A stretch of DNA of 37,062 nt. Source: an uncultured Clostridia bacterium. GTDB lineage: Bacteria; Bacillota; Clostridia; Christensenellales; Pumilibacteraceae. The stretch's first letter is position 1; every line of letters starts with the position of its first letter. Under the pieces are notes generated by a model. The model was not told the DNA's origin and did no database searches. It was given only the letters and a program-made list of their open reading frames with translations. Location of the stretch: contig CALVUQ010000016.1 of assembly GCA_944363615.1 (NCBI GenBank), positions 1-37,062 on the forward strand. Reading direction: 5' to 3'. Positions 25,127-32,766 of this stretch are shown piece by piece. The position numbers were made by a program, and so were the translations under genes.

Positions 25127-26458
25127 ATGATATTTGAAATTCCCGATAGTTTACGCAAGTTAAACGAAATGTCTTCCTGCCCGATATACGCGGTGGGCGG
25201 CTTCGTGCGCAACAAAATCGCGGGACTGGGAGAAACGGATATCGACATTGCGGGTCCCGCCGTTGCGGAAGCATTGGGCATAAGCCGCAGGTTTCAGACC
25301 AAAATAGTCAATTATAAACTGGGCACCGCCGTAATACGCTACAACGACGACAAGTACGAATACACGCCTTTCAGGGTGGAGCGTTACGCTCCGGGAGGGG
25401 AGCATACGCCCGTGGAAGTGCGTTTTACAACCGACCTTCGCCAGGACGCAATGCGCCGCGATTTCACCTGCAACAGCATTTATTACGACATAACCAACGA
25501 TAAAATAATAGACCCGCTTAACGGCACTGCCGACATCGAAAAGAAAATCATACGCAGCTACAACCCGCAAAGGACATTTTCGTCCGACGGATTAAGAATT
25601 CTGCGCATGATACGCCTTGCCGTGGAAACGGGCTTCAAAATCGACGGGGAGACGGCAAAAGCGGCAAAGGCCAACGCGCCTTTACTCAGGGACATTTCCG
25701 CCGAGCGCCGCCGTGACGAGCTTAACAGGATTCTGCTTGCCGATACAAAATACGGCGTGAAATGGGCGCATTACCGCGGACTGAGGCTTATTCAGCAGCT
25801 GGGGCTTTGGAAATACCTTATTCCTCAGCTTGAGGACGGCGCGGGGCTTATGCAAAACCCGCTTTATCACAAGTACGACGTTCTGGAGCATACCAACCAG
25901 ACCGTTAAATTCGCGGCGCCCGACATTCGTCTTGCGGCGCTTATGCACGACGTGGGAAAACCCTATTGCGTATCGAAGTTCGGCAACATGCACGGCCACG
26001 AGGTTATTTCTGCGCATATCGTCCGTTACGATCTGGGCGAGTACGGCCTGAAATATCCGAACGACGTGATTGAGGAAGTGGAATGGCTTTGTCTTAACCA
26101 CATGTACGACATCGCGCGCAATACAAAAGAGGCAAAGCTCAGGATATTCGTCGCGACCAATTTCGACCGCATCGATAAACTGGTCGAGCTTATGGAGGCG
26201 GACAATCTCGCGCGCGGAATGGACGACGAAACGCGGGAAGTGCGGCTTAAAGCGGTTAAACAAAAGCTTATAGAGGAGGGCGCGCCCCTTACTTTGTCCG
26301 ATCTTAAACTGGACGGCAGCGTTCTTATACGGGAGGGGATTCAGCCCGTCAAAATAGGCGGCGTTCTCAAGGAACTTTGGCGCGCGTGCGTTATCGATCC
26401 CAGGCTTAACAACGAGGATTGGCTGCTTAAGCAGGTGTCCAAATACAAAGAAGACTGA
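25127..26458 (+). CDS. cca: CCA tRNA nucleotidyltransferase with HD domain
   Basis: Adds or repairs the 3' CCA end of tRNAs. The 443-residue protein has the class II nucleotidyltransferase signature GGFVR (24-28) with the metal-binding DID (38-40), RRDFTCNSIYYD, and the neck motif RTFSSDGLRILRMIRLAVETGF. An HD domain follows (LMHDVGKP with His274-Asp275, HGHEVISAHI), as in many Firmicutes and E. coli enzymes, which can add phosphohydrolase activity. Length fits the HD-containing subgroup. The ATG lies six bases after a perfect -10, so the mRNA should be leaderless. A strong terminator follows. Confidence 0.94.
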   Translation: MIFEIPDSLRKLNEMSSCPIYAVGGFVRNKIAGLGETDIDIAGPAVAEALGISRRFQTKIVNYKLGTAVIRYNDDKYEYTPFRVERYAPGGEHTPVEVRFTTDLRQDAMRRDFTCNSIYYDITNDKIIDPLNGTADIEKKIIRSYNPQRTFSSDGLRILRMIRLAVETGFKIDGETAKAAKANAPLLRDISAERRRDELNRILLADTKYGVKWAHYRGLRLIQQLGLWKYLIPQLEDGAGLMQNPLYHKYDVLEHTNQTVKFAAPDIRLAALMHDVGKPYCVSKFGNMHGHEVISAHIVRYDLGEYGLKYPNDVIEEVEWLCLNHMYDIARNTKEAKLRIFVATNFDRIDKLVELMEADNLARGMDDETREVRLKAVKQKLIEEGAPLTLSDLKLDGSVLIREGIQPVKIGGVLKELWRACVIDPRLNNEDWLLKQVSKYKED

Positions 26459-26509
26459 CGGCGTTTTCCTGGCCGGAACAAATTTATTAAAATATCCGAT
26501 TTATCGGCG

Positions 26510-26551
26510 AAAGACTCTTTCCCCCCCCCGTATGGGCAGGAGTCTTTTTTT
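26510..26551 (+). terminator. Intrinsic terminator of cca, with a nine-C loop tract
   Basis: Stem AAAGACTC / GAGTCTTT (26510-26517 with 26540-26547), followed by a T-run to about 26551. The loop contains nine consecutive C (26521-26529) and a GGG that can extend the stem. Confidence 0.85.
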
Positions 26552-26696
26552 ATTAACCGAGGATAAAAATATTTTGTTTAAGCGGTCTTTGCCGGGCGGG
26601 GAAGATGAAAGGTTTTTTTTCGTCGAATTTTACGCCGATTAATTTTTCCAAAAGTTACCGACTATATACGGACCCCGATTAAACAATAATAAAAAC

Positions 26697-27968
26697 ATGG
26701 GGACGAAAAAAAGCAGAAGTACATATATGGCTTTTTTCGCCGCGGTAACGCTTTTGTTTGTTGCCGCGGTTTACGTATGCGGCGCGGGCGAAACCGCTTC
26801 CGCCGAGGAAAATCTTATAACGGTGGAAATGACTTTTGGCGATAATCGCTCGTTTTATGAGGATATTCCGCTTGAGGCGCCCGATTTTACCGTTACAAGC
26901 GAATTCCACGACCGCAGGATAAACGCGCCTTACGCTGAAAAAATCAGATGCGTGGAGGAAAATTTATCCAGAGGGTCCTCGCCCAAAGCGGCGCTTCTGT
27001 ACTGTTTCCCGCTGCTTGAACAAAAGGTGGACGAAATTATCAAAAGCGTCAACTGCCTGCCCGTGGACGCCACGATTACCTTTAAACCCTACGCCCGTCC
27101 CATGTTTTACATCACCCGCGAGCATATCGGTTATTCGGTCAACGAGCAGCGCCTTTATTATGACATATACAATGCGCTAAGAAAGTCGCCCTCCGCAAGA
27201 GTTAAGGTAAGCGCGGACGAACTTAAGCCCTCAGTCACCGCCGAGGAGCTTAAGACATACACGGCATTGCGCGCGTCTTTTACTACGGATTACTCTCACT
27301 CCAACGAAAACAGAAAGCACAACATACGTCTTGCGCTTTCCAAAATAAACGGAAAAACGCTAAAAAAAGGGGAGGAGTTTTCCTTCAACAAGACCGTGGG
27401 CAAACGCAGCGCCGCCAACGGATTTCAGGAGGCTAAAATAATCCTGGAGGGCGAGTACGTAGAAGGCGTCGGCGGCGGCGTCTGTCAGGCCTCGACTACC
27501 GTATATAACTGCGCGCTTCTGGCGGACATGAAGATAACCTCGGTCAGAAATCATTCGCTTGCCCCGTCCTATATCGCGCCGTCGTTTGACGCAATGGTCA
27601 ATTCCGGCTCCAGCGACATGAAGTTCGTCAACGAAAGCGACGGACCTGTTTTCATACGCGCGTACGGCGACGATACCACTGCGCACGTGGAGATATACGG
27701 ACTTAAAATGCCGTATAAAATAGTCAAGGAAAGCAAAGTCGTATCGCGCAGCGCCGTTCCCGAGGATAAGTTTTTCACCGATACGGAAAACAAATACGTC
27801 TCCGAAGAGATGCTGAGCGGCGAAACCAAAAGGGTGAGTTACGGCGCGGCGGGGCTGTCGTCGGAGGGCTACCTATCGTACTACCGAAACGGAGTGCTTA
27901 TCGAACGCAAACTCATAAGAAAGGACGTTTACAGATCCGTGCAGGGGTTGGTTGCGGTAAAACCGTAA
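26697..27968 (+). CDS. VanW-family exported protein with G5-like C-terminus
   Basis: A 423-residue protein with an N-terminal hydrophobic segment (about 11-32), either signal peptide or anchor. The VanW domain is recognisable around residues 195-330, with the hallmark GGGVCQASTTVYN at 259-271 and NHSLAPSYIAPSFDAMV. Residues about 355-420 (EEMLSGETKRVSYGAAGLSSEGYLS...) look like a G5-type domain, which often accompanies VanW in wall-associated proteins. VanW is named from a vancomycin-resistance cluster but its function is unknown and no resistance genes are near. There is no Shine-Dalgarno sequence before the ATG; AATAAT lies six bases upstream. Confidence 0.85.
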   Translation: MGTKKSRSTYMAFFAAVTLLFVAAVYVCGAGETASAEENLITVEMTFGDNRSFYEDIPLEAPDFTVTSEFHDRRINAPYAEKIRCVEENLSRGSSPKAALLYCFPLLEQKVDEIIKSVNCLPVDATITFKPYARPMFYITREHIGYSVNEQRLYYDIYNALRKSPSARVKVSADELKPSVTAEELKTYTALRASFTTDYSHSNENRKHNIRLALSKINGKTLKKGEEFSFNKTVGKRSAANGFQEAKIILEGEYVEGVGGGVCQASTTVYNCALLADMKITSVRNHSLAPSYIAPSFDAMVNSGSSDMKFVNESDGPVFIRAYGDDTTAHVEIYGLKMPYKIVKESKVVSRSAVPEDKFFTDTENKYVSEEMLSGETKRVSYGAAGLSSEGYLSYYRNGVLIERKLIRKDVYRSVQGLVAVKP

Positions 27969-28037
27969 AAGCGTTCTAATACCTTCTTTGTGCGAATAAA
28001 CTTTTAGTATTATGCGGACAAGGGAGGTATTTTTTTT

Positions 28038-28820
28038 ATGATAAGAGAGCGTTTTCTATGTTATCTTGCGCGGGAAAATCTGTTTGTTTTTTCCCTTATG
28101 CGCGACGTCATGCTGTTTACCGAGCTGTCTTTGTCTTCTTCCGTAAAGCTGACGCTTGCGGCGGACAGGCTTACGGTAAAAGCGGACGCGCTTGCGGCCG
28201 AAGCGGCAAAGCTTTCCGCGGGCATAGTCAGGCCCGAAAGCGGTTGCGAATATGTGACAAGGTATTCTTTTGCAACCGAATCCCATGCGCTTAAATACTC
28301 GCCCGTGCCGCAGGTAAAGGAGTTTCACAAGGCGTTGAAGCGCGCCGCCGTAAAACAGAATCCCGACGTAGGGACAAGGGGGCTCGTCTTTTCGGGCGAG
28401 ACGGAGCTGTGTAAAAAAGGGGCGGATTTCTGCACCGAAGCGGTTAAATTTTTCAACGGGCTTTCCTCGTTGCGCGGCGAGGGGAAAAGGACGGGAATAC
28501 CTTATTACGTCGCGGCGGCGTTTTCTTCTTTTGCATCCGCATGCGGCACGTTTTTGCGTACGGTAATTAAAGAACAGTATGCAGCGCTGGATACGGTAAA
28601 ATTGTCCGACGCAATGATAAGATACATAAATTCCTTTTATTCTCCCGACAATCCGCCGCTGAAAACCGGGGACGACAATCTGTCCGGACTGGACGCTCTT
28701 GCGGCTTCCGTACAGTCTTTCGACGGAATAGCCGTAGCATTGGATATTGCCGTAAAAATCAACAGAAAACGCCTTAATACGCCCGTTTCCGAAGTCAAGG
28801 GTGTGCTTAAAAGCGGTTGA
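28038..28820 (+). CDS. Uncharacterised helical protein
   Basis: I do not recognise this 260-residue protein. It is predicted mostly helical, with long Ala/Leu/Lys-rich stretches (for example LTLAADRLTVKADALAAEAAKLSAG, residues about 38-62) and no clear membrane helix, though residues 5-35 and 155-180 are moderately hydrophobic. GGGAGGT at good spacing from the ATG shows it is translated. It lies 69 nt after the VanW gene with no terminator seen between, so co-transcription is possible. Its stop codon overlaps the -35 of the next promoter. Confidence 0.65.
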   Translation: MIRERFLCYLARENLFVFSLMRDVMLFTELSLSSSVKLTLAADRLTVKADALAAEAAKLSAGIVRPESGCEYVTRYSFATESHALKYSPVPQVKEFHKALKRAAVKQNPDVGTRGLVFSGETELCKKGADFCTEAVKFFNGLSSLRGEGKRTGIPYYVAAAFSSFASACGTFLRTVIKEQYAALDTVKLSDAMIRYINSFYSPDNPPLKTGDDNLSGLDALAASVQSFDGIAVALDIAVKINRKRLNTPVSEVKGVLKSG

Positions 28821-28845
28821 CAAAACCTTGACGGAGTTATATAAT
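28817..28845 (+). promoter_or_regulatory. Perfect-consensus sigma-A promoter before lgt
   Basis: TTGACA (28817-28822), exactly 17 nt, TATAAT (28840-28845). Both hexamers are perfect matches. The -35 overlaps the TGA stop of the preceding gene. It should drive lgt and the closely packed genes to 32597. Confidence 0.9.
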
Positions 28846-28877
28846 TAAAATCAATTAACCGACGGACGGGGTTTCAA

Positions 28878-30008
28878 TTGATCGAATTGTTCAGAAATTA
28901 CGGATTTAACGCTTTTGCGGCCGCATCGGGCGGATTCAACTGGTACGGTTTTCTCATAGGAAGCGGAATGGTTATTTGCATAATCATCGCTTATTTCATG
29001 GCAAAAAAACGCGGTTACTACAGCGATCTCGTGTTTGACATTTCCATATGCTGTATTCCGTGCGCGATCGTGGGGGCAAGGCTTTATTACATTATTTTCG
29101 ACCTTATCGCCAATCCCGACGCAAACTGGACTTTCAAGCGCATAATAGGGCTGGAGGGCGGTTTGTCGGGGCTTGCCATTTACGGCGGGCTTATCGGCGC
29201 CTGTTTGGGCTCTCTGATCGTTCTTGCCCTTCAAAAGAGGAAAAAGCCTTACGAAAAAGTCACCTTCATGCAGATGGCGGACCTTGCTTTTACCGTCATA
29301 ATTCTCGGTCAGGTTATCGGAAGATGGGGCAATTTCGCCAATCAGGAAGCTTACGGCAACGAGGTGCTCAACACCTCTCTTCAGTGGTTCCCGTATGCCG
29401 TCCATATCGACGCGTCGCACTCGGTCACGGGAAAAGCGGGATGGTTTCAGGCCACGTTTTTCTACGAGTCGATGTGGAATCTCATAGGCTTCGGACTGCT
29501 GATGCGGTTTTATAACGGAAAGCGCAAATCGTTCGACGGGTTCGTGTTCAGCTGCTATTGCATCTGGTACGGATTGGGACGTTTTTTCATCGAGGGACTG
29601 CGTACCGACAGCCTCTGGCTTATCCCGGGCGTCATTCGCGTCAGTCAGCTGGTAAGCGCAATTATTTTCCTGTTCGGCATAATTTACATTACCGTCCACG
29701 TTTACCGCGCGCGCAACGCGGGTAAAAAGCCGTTTCTGTTCGTGGAGGAGTCAAAACTCGGGGACGAATATTTCGGCTACGAAAAATCGATATTCTATCG
29801 GCGCACCTTGAAACCCGCGGAAGAGGAAACCGCCAAAGAAGAAAAATTCGACGAGGTTTCCGACGAGGACAAGTATTGGGAAAAAGGCGAGGATTACGAA
29901 GAGGAATCTTTGACGGAAAAATATTTCGGTTCTAAAACCGAGGACGAGGGGCAAAACGCCTCCGGGTCCAATGAAAAATCGGAGAGTGACGATGAAAAAC
30001 AACATTGA
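28878..30008 (+). CDS. lgt: Prolipoprotein diacylglyceryl transferase, acidic C-terminal extension
   Basis: Lgt transfers diacylglycerol from phosphatidylglycerol to the lipobox cysteine of prelipoproteins in the cytoplasmic membrane. About seven membrane helices lie in residues 20-280, with the signature GRWGNFANQEAYG (148-160) and GLRTDSLWL near 255. Residues from about 290 to 376 form a hydrophilic Glu/Asp/Lys tail (for example EEETAKEEKFDEVSDEDKY) absent from ordinary Lgt, so the protein is longer than usual. The start is TTG at 28878 with only a weak GACGGGG box upstream. It should act on the lipoproteins at 12760 and 21337. Confidence 0.93.
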   Translation: MIELFRNYGFNAFAAASGGFNWYGFLIGSGMVICIIIAYFMAKKRGYYSDLVFDISICCIPCAIVGARLYYIIFDLIANPDANWTFKRIIGLEGGLSGLAIYGGLIGACLGSLIVLALQKRKKPYEKVTFMQMADLAFTVIILGQVIGRWGNFANQEAYGNEVLNTSLQWFPYAVHIDASHSVTGKAGWFQATFFYESMWNLIGFGLLMRFYNGKRKSFDGFVFSCYCIWYGLGRFFIEGLRTDSLWLIPGVIRVSQLVSAIIFLFGIIYITVHVYRARNAGKKPFLFVEESKLGDEYFGYEKSIFYRRTLKPAEEETAKEEKFDEVSDEDKYWEKGEDYEEESLTEKYFGSKTEDEGQNASGSNEKSESDDEKQH

Positions 30009-30534
30009 GGATACCGAGCTTACAAAAGGGCAGGTCCTTGCGGGCAATCTGATTGCAGGCGCTTATACCGTGCTTTGCGGTTTATTTCTGCTGCTTGTGG
30101 GGCTCGGACTTTTTGACGGTCTTACGATGGGAAACACGGCTTTACCCACCATATTGCTTACGGTGGGACTGGTCTTTTTAACTACCGCTATAATACAAAG
30201 AAACACGGTTTCGCTTTGGCTGTCGTTTGCGTTCATCGTGCCCGCGGCGGTGTCTTACCTCAACAACTTCACCGCCTTGTCTTATGCGCAGCTTTATCCG
30301 CTGTACATCGCGATCCCCGCAATAGCGTCGCTTTTCACGATGTTTATGTCAAAGGCGTATTCCGACCATATAAAGATAGTGATATTTTTCGGTGTGACGG
30401 CAGCCGTCTTTTCGCTACAGAGTTCTTCCGTTGTAGGCTGGGGCGTGGTTATACCCGTCCTCGTCGTGATAGCGGGACTTGCGATTGTCTACACCGCGAT
30501 AAAAATGAATGCAAGCGAGGACGGAGATGAATAA
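29992..30534 (+). CDS. Small multi-pass membrane protein of unknown function
   Basis: A 180-residue protein with five or six hydrophobic segments from about residue 20 to 165 and a short acidic end (NASEDGDE). I cannot assign a family. The ATG at 29992 has GGAGAGTGA directly upstream; a longer frame from 29971 would bury that box. It overlaps the end of lgt by 17 nt, and its own end overlaps the next gene by 8 nt, so translation is likely coupled and the three genes form an operon. Confidence 0.75.
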   Translation: MKNNIEDTELTKGQVLAGNLIAGAYTVLCGLFLLLVGLGLFDGLTMGNTALPTILLTVGLVFLTTAIIQRNTVSLWLSFAFIVPAAVSYLNNFTALSYAQLYPLYIAIPAIASLFTMFMSKAYSDHIKIVIFFGVTAAVFSLQSSSVVGWGVVIPVLVVIAGLAIVYTAIKMNASEDGDE

Positions 30535-31969
30535 CAATACGGAAAACGGAAGAAATCTTACTTTACTTACCGACTTTTATCAGCTTACGATGATGAACGG
30601 ATATTTAAGAAGCGGTATCCACAACGACAAAGCCACTTTCGACCTGTTTTTCCGCCAGAAAGGGCAGATAAACTATGCCGTGGCGGCAGGGCTTCAGCAG
30701 GCGATAGAGTATATACAGAATCTTCGCTTTACCCAAGAAGACATCGAATATCTTGCAGGGCTTAACACCTTTACGCCCGATTTTCTGGATTATCTTAAGG
30801 ATTTGCGTTTTACGGGCGACATTTATTCCGTCCGCGAGGGCGAAATAGTCTTCCCCATGGAACCTATTATGATAGTCCGCGCCCCGCTTATAGAGGCGCA
30901 GCTTGTCGAGACCGCGCTTCTCAATATCATATCGCATCAGACCCTGATCGCCACCAAGGCATCGCGCGTCAATACCGCGGCGGGTGAAGGCAAGGTAATA
31001 GAGTTCGGCTTGCGCCGCGCTCAAGGCCCCGACGCAGGCATTTACGGCAGCCGCGCCAGCATAATAGGCGGCGCAGCGGCGACCAGCAACGTGCTTGCGG
31101 CCAAAATGTTCGACATCGCGCCTAAAGGCACTCATTCGCACAGCTGGGTGCTCAGTTTCCCCTCGGAGCTTGAGGCGTTCAACGCGTTTGCGGACATTTA
31201 TCCCGATTCCTGTCTGCTGCTTGTGGACACCTACGATACATTGCGTTCGGGCGTACCCAACGCCATTAAAGTCTTCGACAGGCTTAAAAAAGAAGGGCAT
31301 AAGCCTTTGGGAATAAGGCTGGACAGCGGCGACCTTGCGTATCTTTCCAAAAAAGCGCGCCAGATGCTGGATGCCGCGGGGCATAAGGACGCCGTTATAT
31401 TCGTAAGCAACGACATCGACGAAGACCTTGTGAATTCGCTTAATTCGCAGGGCGCAAAAATAGACATGTACGGCGTGGGCACAAAGCTGATCACAAGCGA
31501 GGGTATGCCTTCGCTGGGCGGCGTGTACAAGCTTGCGGAAATAGAGCATGACGGTAAAGCGGTTCCCAGGCTGAAAAAATCCGACTCCATCGAAAAGATT
31601 ACCAATCCCGGGTTCAAAACCGTGTACCGTATTTACGAAAAGGACAGCGGCAAAGCTTTTGCCGACCTTATCGCGCTTAAAAACGAAAAAATCGGAAAGC
31701 CGCTTACGCTTACTCACGAAACCGAGCGCTGGAAGAAAACCGTGCTTGAGGACTACGATAAAAAGGAATTGCTTATCAAGATATTCGACGCAGGAAAGCT
31801 TGTTTACTCTTGTCCGCCGCTTAAAGAGAGTTCTCTTTACCGTAAGAATGAACTGGAAAAGTTCTGGGACGAGTACAAGCGACTTATAAATCCGCACATA
31901 TACAAAGTGGACCTTTCGGACGGACTGTACGAATTGAAGCAGAAAATGCTTCTTGGCAATTTGACCTGA
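30527..31969 (+). CDS. pncB: Nicotinate phosphoribosyltransferase
   Basis: Converts nicotinate and PRPP to nicotinate mononucleotide in the NAD salvage pathway. The 480-residue protein has the family start LTLLTDFYQLTMMNGYL (residues 11-27), FGLRRAQGPDAG, GTHSHSWVLSF and the phosphate-binding GIRLDSGDLAYLSKKARQML region. Length fits the bacterial type whose activity is coupled to ATP hydrolysis. I use ATG 30527 with GAGG six bases upstream; an ATG-less upstream extension to 30509 lies within the preceding gene. It is followed 13 nt later by the DivIVA-like gene. Confidence 0.95.
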   Translation: MNNNTENGRNLTLLTDFYQLTMMNGYLRSGIHNDKATFDLFFRQKGQINYAVAAGLQQAIEYIQNLRFTQEDIEYLAGLNTFTPDFLDYLKDLRFTGDIYSVREGEIVFPMEPIMIVRAPLIEAQLVETALLNIISHQTLIATKASRVNTAAGEGKVIEFGLRRAQGPDAGIYGSRASIIGGAAATSNVLAAKMFDIAPKGTHSHSWVLSFPSELEAFNAFADIYPDSCLLLVDTYDTLRSGVPNAIKVFDRLKKEGHKPLGIRLDSGDLAYLSKKARQMLDAAGHKDAVIFVSNDIDEDLVNSLNSQGAKIDMYGVGTKLITSEGMPSLGGVYKLAEIEHDGKAVPRLKKSDSIEKITNPGFKTVYRIYEKDSGKAFADLIALKNEKIGKPLTLTHETERWKKTVLEDYDKKELLIKIFDAGKLVYSCPPLKESSLYRKNELEKFWDEYKRLINPHIYKVDLSDGLYELKQKMLLGNLT

Positions 31970-31982
31970 AAAGGATAGGGAA

Positions 31983-32597
31983 ATGAAATTCGACATCGAG
32001 AAAAAGGGATACAAAAAATCAGAGGTGGACGAGTACATATTCGCGCTTAAAAACGAGTACGAAAGCAAGTTGTCCGACCAGAAAAACCGTATTTTTCAGC
32101 TTAAAAGCGAGCTTGTCGACAAGGAAAAGCAGCTGTCTTCGTTCAAGGAGAAGACCGACCTCATCGCGACCGCCATTCTCAACGCCGTGGCTAAGGCGGA
32201 CGAGATTGAAAAGCTTTCCGCGGCCAGATATCGCGAGGAAATGAACAGCCTTCGCGTTTTTCACGACAAATGGCAGGCGCATTACAACAAATTGCTTGAC
32301 AAGTATCCCGACGACGAGGGATTGCGCGCCGTGGAAAAATTCAACACCGCCATGAACGATATTTTCGCGGGCGGCACAAGCGCGATAAAGGAAATCGAGA
32401 AACAGTTCGAGTCCGAGAAGAACAGGCTGGAAGCGGCAGCACCTTTAAAAGAGGAAGAAAAGCCCAAAAAAGCAACCAAAACGCTGGCGGAAGACGCCGT
32501 ATCCTCAAGCGGTTTTTCCTTTGAGGAGGCGTGGAATCCTACGGACGATCTCGGCCAGATAATGAAAGATCTGGGGCTTATTTCCGAAGAAAAGTAG
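31983..32597 (+). CDS. DivIVA-domain coiled-coil protein
   Basis: A 204-residue cytoplasmic protein. The start MKFDIEKKGYKKSEVDEYIFALKNEY is a DivIVA/GpsB-type N-terminus (FDIxxKGYxxxEVDxYI), which binds curved membrane at poles or division sites. Residues 25-65 form a coiled coil, followed by further helices (about 70-150), a Lys/Glu linker and a C-terminal motif FSFEEAWNPTDDLGQIMKDLGL that looks conserved and may be a protein-binding peptide. Whether it serves division, polarity or sporulation cannot be told. It ends the lgt operon, with AAGGATAGGG before its ATG. Confidence 0.85.
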   Translation: MKFDIEKKGYKKSEVDEYIFALKNEYESKLSDQKNRIFQLKSELVDKEKQLSSFKEKTDLIATAILNAVAKADEIEKLSAARYREEMNSLRVFHDKWQAHYNKLLDKYPDDEGLRAVEKFNTAMNDIFAGGTSAIKEIEKQFESEKNRLEAAAPLKEEEKPKKATKTLAEDAVSSSGFSFEEAWNPTDDLGQIMKDLGLISEEK

Positions 32598-32607
32598 TAA
32601 TTATAAA

Positions 32608-32647
32608 CGAACTCCTTAAGACAGGGGCTCGTTTTATGATTTTTTAA
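32608..32647 (+). terminator. Probable terminator of the lgt-divIVA operon
   Basis: AAACGA-CTCC pairs with GGGG-TCGTTT, with a small bulge, across an 8-nt loop, followed by a T-rich ATGATTTTTTAAC. The stem is imperfect, so moderately supported. Confidence 0.55.
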
Positions 32648-32766
32648 CAATTTCTTTCGTTTGCTTTTGCTATTCTGATTTAAAACAGATTATCCGAAAT
32701 TAAAATCTACGGAAAATTTTTGCAGTATGGCGGATTTTTCCCAATTACGAGGTCAGTAAATTTTTT

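Noticed and set aside
26697..27968. Vancomycin-resistance cluster suggested by VanW
   Set aside because: Only the VanW-domain gene is present; no vanA/B-type ligase, vanH, vanX or two-component genes are nearby, and VanW proteins are common in Clostridia.
30605..32068. 487-codon minus-strand open frame opposite pncB and the DivIVA gene
   Set aside because: It is the antisense shadow of two well-supported genes; its translation has no recognisable motif and no ribosome binding site.
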